Of a stretch of 64,000 bases of DNA, positions 32,854-43,614 are shown in pieces; position 1 is the first letter of the stretch, and each line of letters opens with the position of its first letter. The position numbers and the translations under genes are program-made. The notes beneath the pieces were generated by a model. It did not search any database and was not told the origin of the DNA. It saw only the letters and a list, made by a program, of their open reading frames with translations. Source of the stretch: Sarcophilus harrisii (lineage: Eukaryota; Chordata; Mammalia; Dasyuromorphia; Dasyuridae); the NCBI RefSeq assembly GCF_902635505.1, contig NC_045431.1:14725001-14789000 (forward strand), read 5' to 3'.

Positions 32854-33866
32854 GATTCTTCACTCCCTCTTACCACACAGACCCAATCAATTGTTGAATT
32901 CTGTCATTTCTGCCTCCATCACATCTCATAGATCTGATCTCTTCTCTTTATGTTGATGGCTGCCACCTTTGTTTAAACCCTAATAATCTCTTGCCCAGAT
33001 TATTGTGACAATCTCCAAACTGGCTTCTCTGTTTCATGGCTCTTCCCATTCTAGTACACTGCTCCTAAAAAGACTTCCCTTAAACTCAGAGCTATCTTGT
33101 CATTTCTCTATTTAACCAAACGGTTTCCTATGGTTTCAAAAATTAAACATAAATTCTTTTGGTTTTTAAAACCCCTTAATAATCTAGCCCCAGTCTATCT
33201 CGCCACTCTCCTTGAACACTCCTTCCCTCTTTCTCTGCGACCCTGTCACACAACACTTCTCTGTGTCTTACACTATCCTTTCCCAGTGCCTGAAATTCAG
33301 TTCTTCTGTCACCTCCTTTCCATCACTTCCCTTGCTCCCTTAAAGAAGAAGCTCAAGCAACTGCTTCTCCACGAAGCCTTTCCCTGTCATCTCAACCACT
33401 AATCTCCTCCCTCCCAAACTACTATGCATTTATTTGAATTTATTATATACATATTTACATGTAAACTAGTTGTCTCCCATATTAGAATGCAAATTCCTCG
33501 TGAGTGGAAGTTGTTTCTTTTTTTGTATTTGTATTCCCTAAGGCCTACCACGGTCCTGGCACATAGCAGATGCTTAAGAAATGATTGTTGTTTGATTGCA
33601 TTTCAATGATAATGTCATCATCCTTGCCATTATGGGCCTGCTGGTCTGCTTCTCGCTCTAGTCCATGTGTTCCAAGAAATTCATCAACCAGGGCATTAGG
33701 GGATTTCCTTGAATTCTCCTATCAGTGAAGGGATATTAAAGGAACATGTGGACAGTCCATTGGTTGCTACCCATTCTTGCTACATGATTGGCCCAGCCCT
33801 TTTTGTTTTGTTTTGCTTGTTTTTCTGGTGAGACATTTTTCTGGTGCCGTCCTTCAGACTTGAAGG

Positions 33867-33890
33867 AAAGACTACTAATTTAAGAGGGCA

Positions 33891-33944
<54 letters not shown>

Positions 33945-34009
33945 TATACTAAATAGTAAGGGTTTACTATTTTTTAAAAAATTTTATTATAGCTTTTTAT
34001 TTACGAGAT
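33867..34009. repeat. (TA)n block with L1 3' end, copy A
   Basis: AAAGACTACTAATTTAAGAGG, a (TA)n run at 33893-33934, AGTAAGGGTTTACTATTTTTT, then about 30 bases of reversed L1 3' end (AGCTTTTTATTTAC). The same arrangement recurs at 37749-37870. Confidence 0.8.
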
Positions 34010-34079
34010 TATATTTATTGTACAGATTAAGGATCTGAGAAACAGAGAGACTAAGTGGTTGGCTAATAGCCACGAAGCA

Positions 34080-34230
34080 GAATTATAAGAACATCTCTCT
34101 AGAGCTAGAAGCTCTATTGCACTCCATCTAATTCAACCCCATTGTCTTACAGATGACAATACCATATATTCAAAAGTTTAAGTAACTTATCCAAATTCAC
34201 ACAGTTGCTCTTCCCCTATACCACACTACC
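34080..34230 (-). mobile_element. MIR-class fragment, reversed
   Basis: CATCTAATTCAACCCCATTG, CTTACAGATGACAATACC and CCAAATTCACACAGTTGC follow reversed SINE order. Confidence 0.55.
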
Positions 34231-34279
34231 CTAGATGATCTCTAAGGTTCCTCCTGACAAAATGGCTGTATTTTTAGGT

Positions 34280-34450
34280 TTTTTTTTCTTTTGGTTATTT
34301 TATTCTGAATTTAAGAAATAAAACAAGTATTTCCATATCACAGTCAAATAAAAAAAATGATTGTACATGAAACTGCAAATCTATTATGTGCAATTTCCTT
34401 TTCCTTTTAAGAATAAGATGAAGTTATCATATAACTTTCTTTTATTTTTT
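34280..34450 (-). mobile_element. Old L1-related 3' fragment, reversed
   Basis: TTTATTCTGAATTTAAGAAAT and CATGAAACTGCAAATCTATT are words I associate with a reversed marsupial LINE 3' region. The family call is tentative. Confidence 0.4.
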
Positions 34451-34464
34451 CCAAAAAGAGATAG

Positions 34465-34690
34465 TAAGAGATACCACATTTAAAATAACTCTAGACTGTA
34501 TAAAATCTGGAAGTATATCTGTTTTCCAAAAAACCCCAGGACCTAGATGAATAAAATTGTAAAACAATTTTTATACAAATAAAACCAGATTTAAATAATT
34601 AGAGAAATATTAATTATTCATGGGTAAGCAGGGCCAATATGATCATTTTAATTAAACTAATTTATATATTCAAGACCTATACAATTAAAA
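34465..34690 (+). mobile_element. L1 ORF2 fragment
   Basis: TAAAATAACTCTAGACTGTATAAAATCTGG, GTATATCTGTTTTCC, AAATAATTAGAGAAATATTAA and AGGGCCAATATGATCATTTT run colinear with 8180-8360 of the younger L1 (the region after the RT active site). Open frame is lost. Confidence 0.7.
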
Positions 34691-34753
34691 GAGTTTGCTG
34701 CTTCATTTGTAAGATGCCTGGCTGCTGTGATCTGGGTCAAATCAGACAATTTT

Positions 34754-34851
34754 AAATATCGGGATAAAGCTTGGAGGACTTCTTTAGATCACACTTTCAA
34801 GTCAAACGAGTCGTGGTCATGATAAACCCAGGTTTTCCTTATACTTATAAC
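34754..34851. repeat. 98-bp duplicated unit, copy 2
   Basis: AAATATCGGGATAAAGC to CCTTATACTTATAAC, about 94% identical to 31787-31884 with no gaps, in the same orientation 2.97 kb away. Confidence 0.85.
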
Positions 34852-35054
34852 AGATCCCTCAGGAGAAATTTCATAGCCAAAGGGAATATGGAAGAGGTCA
34901 AAGAACTACAAAATTTAGTCTGGAGCGACAATTACTCAAGTGGAAGGTGCAGCCAGAATCCACAGTCCAGAAAAATGAGCATAGAATCTGCACACACGTG
35001 TGACACGTGCCCACTCACAGAATTCTACAGCAAGGAAGTCTAGTAGTGAGGAAG

Positions 35055-35275
35055 AGAGAACACAATGTAATGAAAAGAATATTCGATTTAGAACCAAGTG
35101 GTACAGACATTTGCTAGCTAGGTAACCTAAACAAAGGCACTTTAGTCCTATGAACCTCAGTTTCCTCCTCTGTACAATGGGGATGATAATTACTTTTCTT
35201 CCCTACTTTATAAAGTTCTTACGAGGAAAATGTTTTGCCTATCTCAAGTCTCCATAGAAACATGAATTGTTATGA
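35055..35275 (+). mobile_element. MIR SINE, near full length
   Basis: ATTCGATTTAGAACCAAGTG, AACCTCAGTTTCCTCCTCTG, CAATGGGGATGATAATTAC and TTTATAAAGTTCTTACGAGG are in order. Confidence 0.75.
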
Positions 35276-35509
35276 GAAAGTCTGACTTGTTGGCGAGTCT
35301 GAACGTTTGCTCTTGCTCTGGATGGGTGAGCGAATGGTCACAGTGTATTGGCTGCCTCTTGTCTCCTGCATCCTCTGAGGGCCACCCCACAACACGGCCC
35401 CTCCTAATGACCCAGCTCCACAGACAGCCATCCTAAAGAGGCCCAGAACAGCCACTCCTTAGATTTTATGAGATGTTGTGACAAGGGAAGGACTCCAGAG
35501 GAGTCCCTG

Positions 35510-35840
35510 ACAGCAGTTCTTTACCTCCAAGTGTTTATTTTTTCATGTCTAAAATAGAACTAATAACACTGCCTGGTCTACCTCGAGGGGTTCATTTTCA
35601 GGAAAACTGTAAAATGCAAAGCGTGTCAGGTATACCTAGTGATGGCTACTGATGCCAGAAGCTGCCCAAATATGCAGTCTCCCAGGTCTCTCTGTATTCT
35701 AACCAGCTCTCAGTCATTTTGCCTTTCCGAGCTTCCATTTTCTTATCTGTAAGATGGGGCTAATAATGCCATCTACCTCACAGGGTTGTCATGAGAAAAG
35801 GCCACTTTAATGGGCACCATGAATGAGTCCTCATTGTAAA
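35510..35840 (+). mobile_element. Two MIR fragments in tandem
   Basis: 35530-35630 and 35690-35825 each carry the SINE second half (e.g. TTCTTATCTGTAAGATGGGG, TACCTCACAGGGTTGTCATG). Confidence 0.65.
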
Positions 35841-36159
35841 TTCGAGTTTACAATTGCCCGAATTGCCACTGTAATCAATTGTCCCTACTTAAATGCATCC
35901 TCGACCTGTGAGAAGGAAGACTGAATCTCTGGCCCTCAAACAATACTGGCAAGACCATCATACGTTACAGCTTCTTTAACTCTTAGCACGACCAGGCTAG
36001 CAAAACCCAAGCTTGTCGGGCCCTCTCCCAGGCCTTGGTCCCCATAACTCTATCTGTGGCTTCTGTGTAGAGGGAACACTCAATAACCCAATTCTGTTAT
36101 TTTTTTTTCTAATATTGGATCCCAGGTTCCTCATATTTAAAAGGAATGGGTTGGGAACC

Positions 36160-36515
36160 TTATTCCCCAACAAGTACTTTTTGACCTAGTGATACTGGCT
36201 TCTTGTCTGTTCCACAAATAAGACACTCCATCTCTTGATTCCATTTTCTCTGGCTATCATCCATACCTGGAAAGCTCTGCCTCCTTTGCTCTAACTACTG
36301 ACCTTCCTGGATTTCTTTAAATCCAAATAAAATCCTACCTTCTATAGGAAGTCTCTCTCTCCCAATACTTACTAATTCCAGTGCTTTCTCTCTTTTAATA
36401 ATTTTATGTTTTTGTATATATTTGCATGTAATCATCCCTCATTAGACTATAACCTCTTGGAGGTCAGGAAATAGTAGATGCTTAATAAATGTGTATTAGT
36501 TGATTGACTAGATGA
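36160..36515 (+). mobile_element. L2 3' end, well preserved
   Basis: GTCTGTTCCACAAATAAGACA, CTCCATCTCTTGATTCC, AGGAAGTCTCTCTCTCCC, CATTAGACTATAACCTCTTGG and GTAGATGCTTAATAAATGTG run through the L2 C-terminal codons and 3' UTR. Confidence 0.85.
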
Positions 36516-36749
36516 TCTCTAAAGTTCTTTCTGATCTAAAACCTATGAATTCACATAACCAAAAATTCTTTTTTTGCTTTTTTGTTTTTTTTGTTTTCTT
36601 AATCAATCACTCTGAATCTCCAAGTCACCCTAGTATTTCCCTGCGTAAAAGCTTTCCGGGAGCTACAAACTCCTTATATCTCACGATGAGATTAGTTTTC
36701 CTAATCCAATTTCTGTCAACAATTTCATAAAGTCTATCATAGAAAGTTC

Positions 36750-37200
36750 AAGCTTTAAAGTCCTCAGTTGGTCACTGAAGATCCTCTAGGATCCAACTTC
36801 AACCCACTTTACTCCATCTAAACTGTGATATTCACCATTTACTAAACACGTGTTTGTTCTTTTGGGTTTTGACCACAATCCTGTGCTCTCCCCGGTGACA
36901 CCTTTACTCATACCTTCATTGAAATCCTACTTCAATTCCTGGCTCGAATGCTATCTTCTCTATGACACACTCATAGCTAAAAGAGATTTCTACAGATTGC
37001 CATGAAAGCATTGTGCCCGGCAAGAGTAACCACTTGTTAACTGATTAATTTTCCCTCATCTGATTTTATAGCACACTGTACTCTCAGAGATACTTTTTGT
37101 GTAGATTTATTTGTGTATAATTTCTTATTTTTTCCTATTCAATTTTTAGTTCTTTGAAAGCAAAGACTCTGTCTTACCCACCTCTCCTGTTTCCATAACT
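36750..37200 (+). mobile_element. L2-like fragment, weak
   Basis: TCCTCTAGGATCCAACTTCAACC and TTTGAAAGCAAAGACTCTGTC have L2 C-terminal/3' UTR texture but are diverged. Confidence 0.4.
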
Positions 37201-37436
37201 GTTGGAACTTATTTTGGTGTCTTTTTTTTGGTGTTAAGATGATCCAAGTTAGTCAATCATGAAAAAAGGTTATGGCAGGTTCTGCTAAGCTGGGAAAAGT
37301 TTGCTTGTGGTCTCAGCAACAATATGTGTCTGCTACCCAAGGACCAGTCTAATGAGGTTTGGAGAAGCTCATTAGCAGTAGTTTCTAGGGGATGAATTCT
37401 TTGATTGTGGTGTCCGCATGAAACAGAAAAAATTTA

Positions 37437-37546
37437 AAAATGGTTCCCAGAGATTAAAATGGGCTCTTATTAAATGTCCATAGTAAGCACTAAAATGGTT
37501 CCCAGAGATTAAAATGGGCTCTTATTAAATGTCCATAGTAAGCACT
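37437..37546. repeat. Perfect 55-bp tandem duplication
   Basis: 37437-37491 (AAAATGGTTCCCAGAGATT... AAGCACT) is repeated exactly at 37492-37546. Zero mismatches imply a recent event or assembly error. Confidence 0.95.
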
Positions 37547-37748
37547 TAAAGGTGTGTCACATGAATGTATAAATGAAAGAGTGAGGGAATGAATAATTGT
37601 ATTAATTAATGATAAAAGAGGTATCAAATATATCACTGGGACACTCTATTGGTTCCTTTGCTTTGCTGAAAAGGGTTCTACCCTAGAAGAACTTTTTTGT
37701 TAAATTAAACCTATCAATATCCATTTTTTCCTGAATTTGAGTACAAAT

Positions 37749-37870
37749 AAAGATCTACTAATTTAAGAGGGCATAACTATATATATATATATGTATATAT
37801 ATACACATATATGTATATTTAGTAAGGGTTTACTATTTTTTTAATTATTATAGCTTTTTATTTACAAGAT
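37749..37870. repeat. (TA)n block with L1 3' end, copy B
   Basis: AAAGATCTACTAATTTAAGAG, a TA/TG run, AGTAAGGGTTTACTATTTTT and the reversed L1 end repeat the order of copy A at 33867. Confidence 0.8.
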
Positions 37871-38040
37871 ATACACATGGGTAATTTTTCAGCATTGACC
37901 CCTGCAAAACCTTCTGTTCCAACTTTTTCCCTCCTTCCCCTACTCCCTCCCCTAGATGGCAGGTAGACCAATACATATAACCATATACTTTTATAAAACT
38001 TTGAGCTTTAGCAAATAATTATATTAAGAGTTTGGTCATA
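37843..38040 (-). mobile_element. 5'-truncated L1, reversed
   Basis: TTATAGCTTTTTATTTACAAG, AGCATTGACCCCTGCAAAACC and CCTCCCCTAGATGGCAGG are the reverse of the L1 3' UTR seen at 10020-10140. Confidence 0.88.
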
Positions 38041-38044
38041 ATTA

Positions 38045-38635
38045 AGACTGCCAAGTTTCATTTTGCCTCTGTGGATGTCAGAAGCACTTAAATCCTGCCA
38101 CATAAATGCCTTCTGTGCAAGTCTCTGGTAACAGACAGAGAATCAGGTAGTCATTTATTCCCATCTTTGATCTAGTTTTTAGTGGATCAGGAGTCAAAAA
38201 AAATTCACACCTCAAATCTAAACAAATATAAAGGAGTATATAAATAGCATGACAACGTTGGTACGGAAATACATTTGATTCACATGGATACATATTTAGA
38301 ATGTCTGCATGTGAATTCAGATCTATATAGCATCAAGTTTCCCCTCATTGGTAATATACTTAAGTATGTATTATACCACAAAAATAGATCAATGCTTGAT
38401 TTCTAGATATGCCGAACAGAAATTGAGAATCATGACAAAATAGCTGAAAGGGACTGTGAAGAATCTCAACCTCCTCTTTTATAGGTAGGTAGGTAAACCA
38501 AGTCTCACAAAATGGAAGTACTCTATTGAAGAACATCTAGGGTCACCCAAAGTACTCAGATTGTTGTCTTTGACATCAGATATGAGACTTTGAAAAAGTT
38601 TTAGAGAACATAGAAAACCCAATTCTTGTATCTTC
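38045..38635. other. CCDC149 intron, nothing firmly recognised
   Basis: AT-rich; a reversed MIR-like piece is possible at 38430-38520 (CAACCTCCTCTTTTATAGG). Confidence 0.3.
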
Positions 38636-39439
38636 TTCATCTTTCAAATTCATAAAAAGTCAAATTCTCCAACTATCAAGAATTAAATTCTGAAGATATG
38701 GACACAAATGATTCCAATGAAGAAGGAAAGGCAGAGCTATCCAAGAAGTGTGGATCCATAAGTTGAACAGCTTAGATTTTTAGAAGACATTTCTAGAAGA
38801 TGGAAACACAGAGAGGCAATGGAGGATGACTCTAAAAAATATAAGAATAGTGTTAGGATGACTGAAGCTCAGAAGAAACTGAGCTTGACAATCAATGCAA
38901 AGGACAATCAAAAAGGGCTTTAAAAAAAAACTACACTAGGAGCAGGAATAAGACCAAAGAAGGAAATAATCCATTGCTTGATGTGCCTGGGTTGCACATC
39001 ATGGGTTCAAGTATTCAACTCTTATTTTGTTTTCTGCACTCCCTACCAAGGCTCTTCAGATGAAGGTGTTAGCAAAAATGGCTATGGGAAACTGAAATCC
39101 CAGAGAAGTCAAGAGAATATGGTAAGAGAGTACCTGGCTGTCTTCAATGAGTTCAAGTTACCAGGTCCAATGAATAACATCCCAGGTTACTGAAAGAAAT
39201 GGCAGATGTGACTGCTGAGCCTTTGTCAGTGACCTTTAAAAGCTGGAGAATGAGTGAGGTGCCAGGGATCTGGAGAAGGGAAAATGTTAACCTGTTTTTC
39301 AAAAAGTGAAAAGGTTAGAATCTTCAACCTATCGGCCAATAAGCTTGGCTTTGAGTCCTGGGAAGGTTCCAGAATGTATTATTAAAGGAATGGTTTGCAA
39401 GAGTCAGAAAGCTAGTATTGCTAAGAATTGCTAAGAGCC

Positions 39440-39620
39440 CAATGGCATAGAAATTGGAAGGAACACTGGCTTTGGGGTCAAAGAACCTAGATTTGATCCT
39501 CACTCTGTTACTATCTGGTGTTACTTTGGTGGAGCTACTTAATCTTTCCAGACCTTCGTGTCTTCACCTGTAAAATTAATGACCTCTAAGTTCCCTTTCA
39601 ACCTTCAGTCTATTTTGAAT
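39440..39620 (+). mobile_element. MIR-class SINE inside L3
   Basis: GGAACACTGGCTTTGGGGTC, GATTTGATCCTCACTCTG, TCTTCACCTGTAAAATTAATGACC are in order. Confidence 0.7.
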
Positions 39621-40137
39621 CTCATTTTCTTTTTTAACATGGTAATTAGTGGGGTAAACCAGGAGGAAGCTGTAGATGAATTTGCTTCTATTTCAACAAG
39701 ACTTTTGACTGACTCCAACACTCTCCTTGTGAATGACTCACGATGGAGAGATACAAGTTAGATAACAGTAAATCAGAAATGTCCACAATTAGTTGAATGA
39801 ACAGCCCAAAAGAATAGCAGCTACCGGATCACTGACCTGTTAGAAGGTTTCTAATCGAGAGCTCTGGGGATCTATCTTTTGCCATTTTAATGTTTATGAA
39901 GCTACATAAAAATCACTTTTATCAATGACTTGAAAACATAGATGGCACGCTTACCAAATCTGCAGATGATATGAAGTCAGGAAGTTTAGTTTATAGACTG
40001 GACAACAGGGTTAAGAATCTAATAAAGGTCTCAGGCTAAAATGATGGTCAGAATAAATTGAGATGTAGAATCAAGAGAGATGGAGGCTTCAATCTTACAT
40101 CAGAGATTTTACAGCTGTATGAGCATCAGTTAGGAGG

Positions 40138-40348
40138 GGATGAGGTGACTCAGGAGATAAATAGCTGGGCCTGGAGTCATTATGACCTGAATTCAAATTT
40201 TGCCCCAGACACTTAGTAGCTGTGTGACCTAATGCTAGTCATTTCACCTCGGTTTCTCTTAGACTAGTGCAGAAGAAAATGGCAAGGTGTTCCAATATGT
40301 TTGCAAAGAATACTGGATCATAAAGAGTGGAACATGACTGAACTGAAT
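40138..40348 (+). mobile_element. Mar1-type SINE inside L3
   Basis: GATGAGGTGACTCAGGAGAT, TGGGCCTGGAGTCATTATGA, TAGTAGCTGTGTGACCTAATG and GAACATGACTGAACTGAATG are in order. Confidence 0.9.
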
Positions 40349-40504
40349 GAACAGTAGAGTGACTTTCTCCAAGCCTTGGCCCCATTCTATGTAAAATGAA
40401 ATTAACAATATATAGCAGTGTGATAAGGATTAAATAGGATGGTATGTTCAAATCCTTAAAGTGAAAAATCTTTTGCAATTCTTAAAGTGCTACATAAAGA
40501 ACTA

Positions 40505-40800
40505 TGTTTATAAGTAGTAATAATAGTAGTAGGAGCAGTTGTAGAAGGAAGTAGTAGGAGCAGAAGTAAGATGGAGTAGGAGTAGAAGTAAGAAGAAATG
40601 GTTAGAAGTAGTAGTAGTAAGTAGTAGTAAATAGTAAGAAGTAGTAATAGCAATAGTAAGTAGTATGAAGTAGTAGTAGCAATAGTAAATATGTAGTAGT
40701 AGTAGTAGTAAGAAGTAAAAAAAAAAGTAATAATAAGAAGTAGTAGTACCAATAGTAAGAAATAATGTAGTAGAAGTAGTAAGAGTAAGAGTAATTCATA
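40505..40800. repeat. (TAG/TAA/AAG)n trinucleotide tract, about 290 bases
   Basis: Imperfect GTA/GAA/ATA triplets without long interruptions. Reverse frames read as Tyr/Leu/Thr-rich peptides purely because of the triplets. Confidence 0.95.
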
Positions 40801-41274
40801 GTATGAAGTCTTATCCTTTAAAAATGATGGAGAAACTAACCTTACTCTAACAGGTAAAGAGATGTATGCTTGCCTGTGATAATAATATAAGTATAGTGCC
40901 CAAAACAAGGGCTATACTAAGCCTGCTTTATTCTGCCCCATTCTGAACCCTTCTGAAATATTATTTTCAGTCCTGGATGTCATACTGACAAATACTGATA
41001 GGTGAAAAGAGGAAAATCAGCTAAGGAGAAGATTGGAGACTCGGCCATAGGAGAACAGTTGAAAGAACTTGGAATGCTTGACTTTGGGGAAGAATGCCTG
41101 GACAAAGTACCTGTTCTCAATCGTTTGAAGAGCAGTAATGGGGAAGGGAGTAGGATTTATTATTTTTTTCCTTGGTCCTAGAGGGCAGAATAGGAGCAAT
41201 AGGCATGCATTGTAGAGAGTCTGCTTTTGCTACTATGTAAAGAAAAGTTCCTAATAATTAGGATGCATGGGAAG

Positions 41275-41375
41275 CATCACGTAGTGCATGTTACTAGTTT
41301 ACTAGTAATAGTTCTAGAATATTACTAGATTACTAGTATATGGTTAATATATACTAGATTACTAGAATAATTTAG
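41275..41375. repeat. ACTAGT/TACTAG-rich low-complexity patch
   Basis: TACTAGT and ATTACTAGA words recur at 41292-41366, apparently expanded within the L3 fossil. Confidence 0.7.
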
Positions 41376-41584
41376 TAGGAGGATGGATAATCATTTGTTG
41401 GGGAGATCCTAGAAGGGATTCCTAACCGACACGGGTTGGGTGAAATAGCCTCTGAGATTCTCTTTCTCCCAGATTGTGAATTCTCGAGCTCTTTATAAAA
41501 AGATTTTACATTTGGTTTACAGGGATAATCACCAGGTCAGATCCTTTTGAAATCTCATGGCTAAGTAGCCCTCTTTCAAAACTG

Positions 41585-41870
41585 TCCACAGATATTTAGG
41601 GAACATTCACTTTGAACATGGCCCCACGCTAAGTCCCTAAGAGGGATACAACAGAAAACCAAACTCTTCCTTTTTTTTTAATTTTCCCCCAGGGAGAGAA
41701 TTTGCCTTCTAATGGGAAAACAGGAGGGAGATGAGATAAAATGTACATGCTGCAGACATTCAAAGGAAAGAGATACCAGTTCCTGGGGTGAATGGGAGTG
41801 TCAGGAAATGGTCAACAGAAGCTGAACAGAATAGGTATCATTTGAACTGGATCTAGAAAGATGAAGAGGA
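41585..41870 (-). mobile_element. L2 3' end, reversed
   Basis: CGCTAAGTCCCTAAGAGGGATACAAC and GCCTTCTAATGGGAAAACAG match the reversed terminus; CATTTGAACTGGATCTAGAAAG continues inward. Confidence 0.6.
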
Positions 41871-41879
41871 ATCACCTTT

Positions 41880-42480
41880 TTTTCCCAGCTCAGCAAAGGA
41901 TGTTTTTTGTATATGGGCTACCATCTAATACATATAAATGGGAATTCTAATACGTTATCCACTTTAAAAGGAGAAAGAGATTTTAAAAGTGGAAATTTAA
42001 ATTCTTTACATTAATTATTAGTCAAACATTCAATTTTTTATTGAAAATAAATCTATCCAACCAGTTCCACCAAATGATCTTTTCTGCTTGGCTTCTCCAT
42101 TTCTTGGCACATGTTGTATTATGTTCAGAGAGCAGAGGCTTGATAATGTGGTCCCCTGACTGCTGCACCGTGCCATGAATTTCCCTGTGCTCTTTGGTTC
42201 CGATTATTTAGTTTGCAAAAACAAAATTAAGAAAAAACCCAAACCCAGATATTTCTTTGTCCCCAGGTTGCAACCAGGGGACAAAACTAGCCTTCCAAGA
42301 AGCCCTCAAACAGGCTTTGACCTCCAGTAAATTTTTATCCCAAGAACATACTCAGCAAAGTTGATATTGCAGATTGTAAAATACTACCCACCTGCAGCAC
42401 AAGTTTAAAAAAGGACCAAGGGAGCTCAGTCTTTCAAGGAATACACAAAATGGTAAATCACAGTCTTTCAGTTCTACTTT
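41880..42480. other. CCDC149 intron, nothing recognised
   Basis: No gene or clear repeat. Confidence 0.35.
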
Positions 42481-42483
42481 ACT

Positions 42484-42640
42484 GTTTTTTTGGGGAATAG
42501 GGAGGTTGAGGCAATCAGGGTTAAGTGACTTCTCCAGAGTCACACAGCTAGAAAGCATCAAGGATCTGAAGCTGGAATTTGAAATCTCTCGACTCAGGGA
42601 CAGCATTCTATCCACTGTGCCACGTAGCTGTCTACCCCAT
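42484..42640 (-). mobile_element. Second marsupial tRNA-SINE type, reversed
   Basis: T-run, GGTTGAGGCAATCAGGGTTA, AGTGACTTCTCCAGAGTCAC, CTATCCACTGTGCCACGTAG are in reverse order. Confidence 0.88.
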
Positions 42641-42804
42641 TGTTTCGTCAGTAAATTACCAAAATATTTCTGGACAGGAGTGAGGGAGAGAGATGGACTC
42701 TCCAAAAACAGTGGTATTGGCTGGCATAGAGCACTGCAGATGAGAAAACTCTCTCTCCCAACATAGACTGGTATGTTTCCTGCTATCTAGAGTCGTGGTT
42801 GCTG

Positions 42805-42935
42805 CTTTAGGTACCAAGAGAGTGAGGATCTTGCACAAGGTTACAAAGCAAGTATACATAAAGGACAGGATTTGAATCTAGGTCTCCTTGGCTTCAAAGC
42901 CAGCGCTTTCTACCATCCCATTGTGCTTCTATTAT
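42805..42935 (-). mobile_element. SINE fragment, reversed
   Basis: GATCTTGCACAAGGTTACAAAG, GGATTTGAATCTAGGTCTCC and TACCATCCCATTGTGCTT follow the reversed SINE head. Confidence 0.65.
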
Positions 42936-43424
42936 TCCATGTTATCTCTTCTCTAAAGAGGAGATAATTCAGAATACCCAGATTCCTCTTCTATATGGGG
43001 TCTTCCATTTTGTCAAACTTGTTTAGGGTAGACCTTCTTTGTATCCAAGATAGAAAAAAAAATCCGTTCCATTTTGTTTTGAGGAAAAAAGAGTAATAGC
43101 TAAACCATTTTTTAAGGAAGGAATGGTGTAGAGGGAACTTTTTCTTCCCAGAGTTGCTGTCCAGATTCTATGATGAAATTTAACCCTACAATGGAGGGAA
43201 AGATAGGGAAGGTGGAGGAAAGGATTTTTAACACTTTTCCTTTATAGTCTCAGAAGAGATTCATAGTTTTAGAATTGGGAGAGACCTGAGATATCATATA
43301 TTTCCCTATTCTTCATATCTTGATTTGAAATCAAATTAATGAAAAGAAATGTCCTGGTCAATAGTGGTTAATAGGGCCTGGAAACAAGATGCTAGTTTAA
43401 TGGACTTAAATCTACTCAAAAGTT

Positions 43425-43612
43425 CCTTAGACTTCATCTAGTTCAACTCCTCCATTTTAAAGATGAGAAAATTGTAGCTTGGAGATATCAAAGGACTTGC
43501 CCAAGATTATTCAGCTAGTCAGTGATCAAATATGGATTCTAATCTGAATTGGAATCCCTAGCTTCCAACCCCTACTCCAGGGCTCTTTCCACTGTGCCAC
43601 ACTGCCTCATTC
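43425..43612 (-). mobile_element. MIR-class SINE, reversed
   Basis: CATCTAGTTCAACTCCTCC, AAAGATGAGAAAATTGTAGC, ACTTGCCCAAGATTATTC and TTTCCACTGTGCCACACTG are in order. Confidence 0.75.
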
Positions 43613-43614
43613 TA

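Larger units (their letters stand above)
30150..33600 (+). mobile_element. Long L2 LINE fossil broken by later insertions
   Basis: Pyrimidine-rich sense L2 sequence runs through endonuclease-like and RT-like parts to the 3' end. Landmarks are AACCCTTTACTATCTATCTGG-type RT sequence at about 31676, CTAACTGTGGGTATACTCCA (LTVGVPQG region) at 32061, ACCCAATCAATTGTTGAATTC at about 32881, AATCTAGCCCCAGTCTA at about 33180, and the terminal GGTCCTGGCACATAGCAG near 33550. It is heavily mutated, with no long open frame. It is split by a 98-bp unit (31787), a reversed L2 end (32168), and a Mar1 SINE (32617). Confidence 0.75.
38640..41475 (+). mobile_element. L3/CR1 LINE fossil with nested repeats
   Basis: Sense L3 landmarks occur in order: CTATCGGCCAATAAGCTTGG (39330), ATAGATGGCACGCTTACC and AAATCTGCAGATGATATGAAG (about 39940-39976, the ADD region), CAGTTGAAAGAACTTGGAATGC (41055), CTAGAGGGCAGAATAGGAGC (41178) and TGGGTGAAATAGCCTCTGAG (41436). 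It is interrupted by a MIR, a Mar1 SINE and a long TAG-rich tract, and is thoroughly decayed. Confidence 0.75.

Noticed and set aside
40456-40908. Tyr/Leu-rich 150-codon minus-strand frame, possibly membrane-like
   Set aside because: It is the translation of the TAG/TAA triplet tract; hydrophobicity is a by-product of the repeat.
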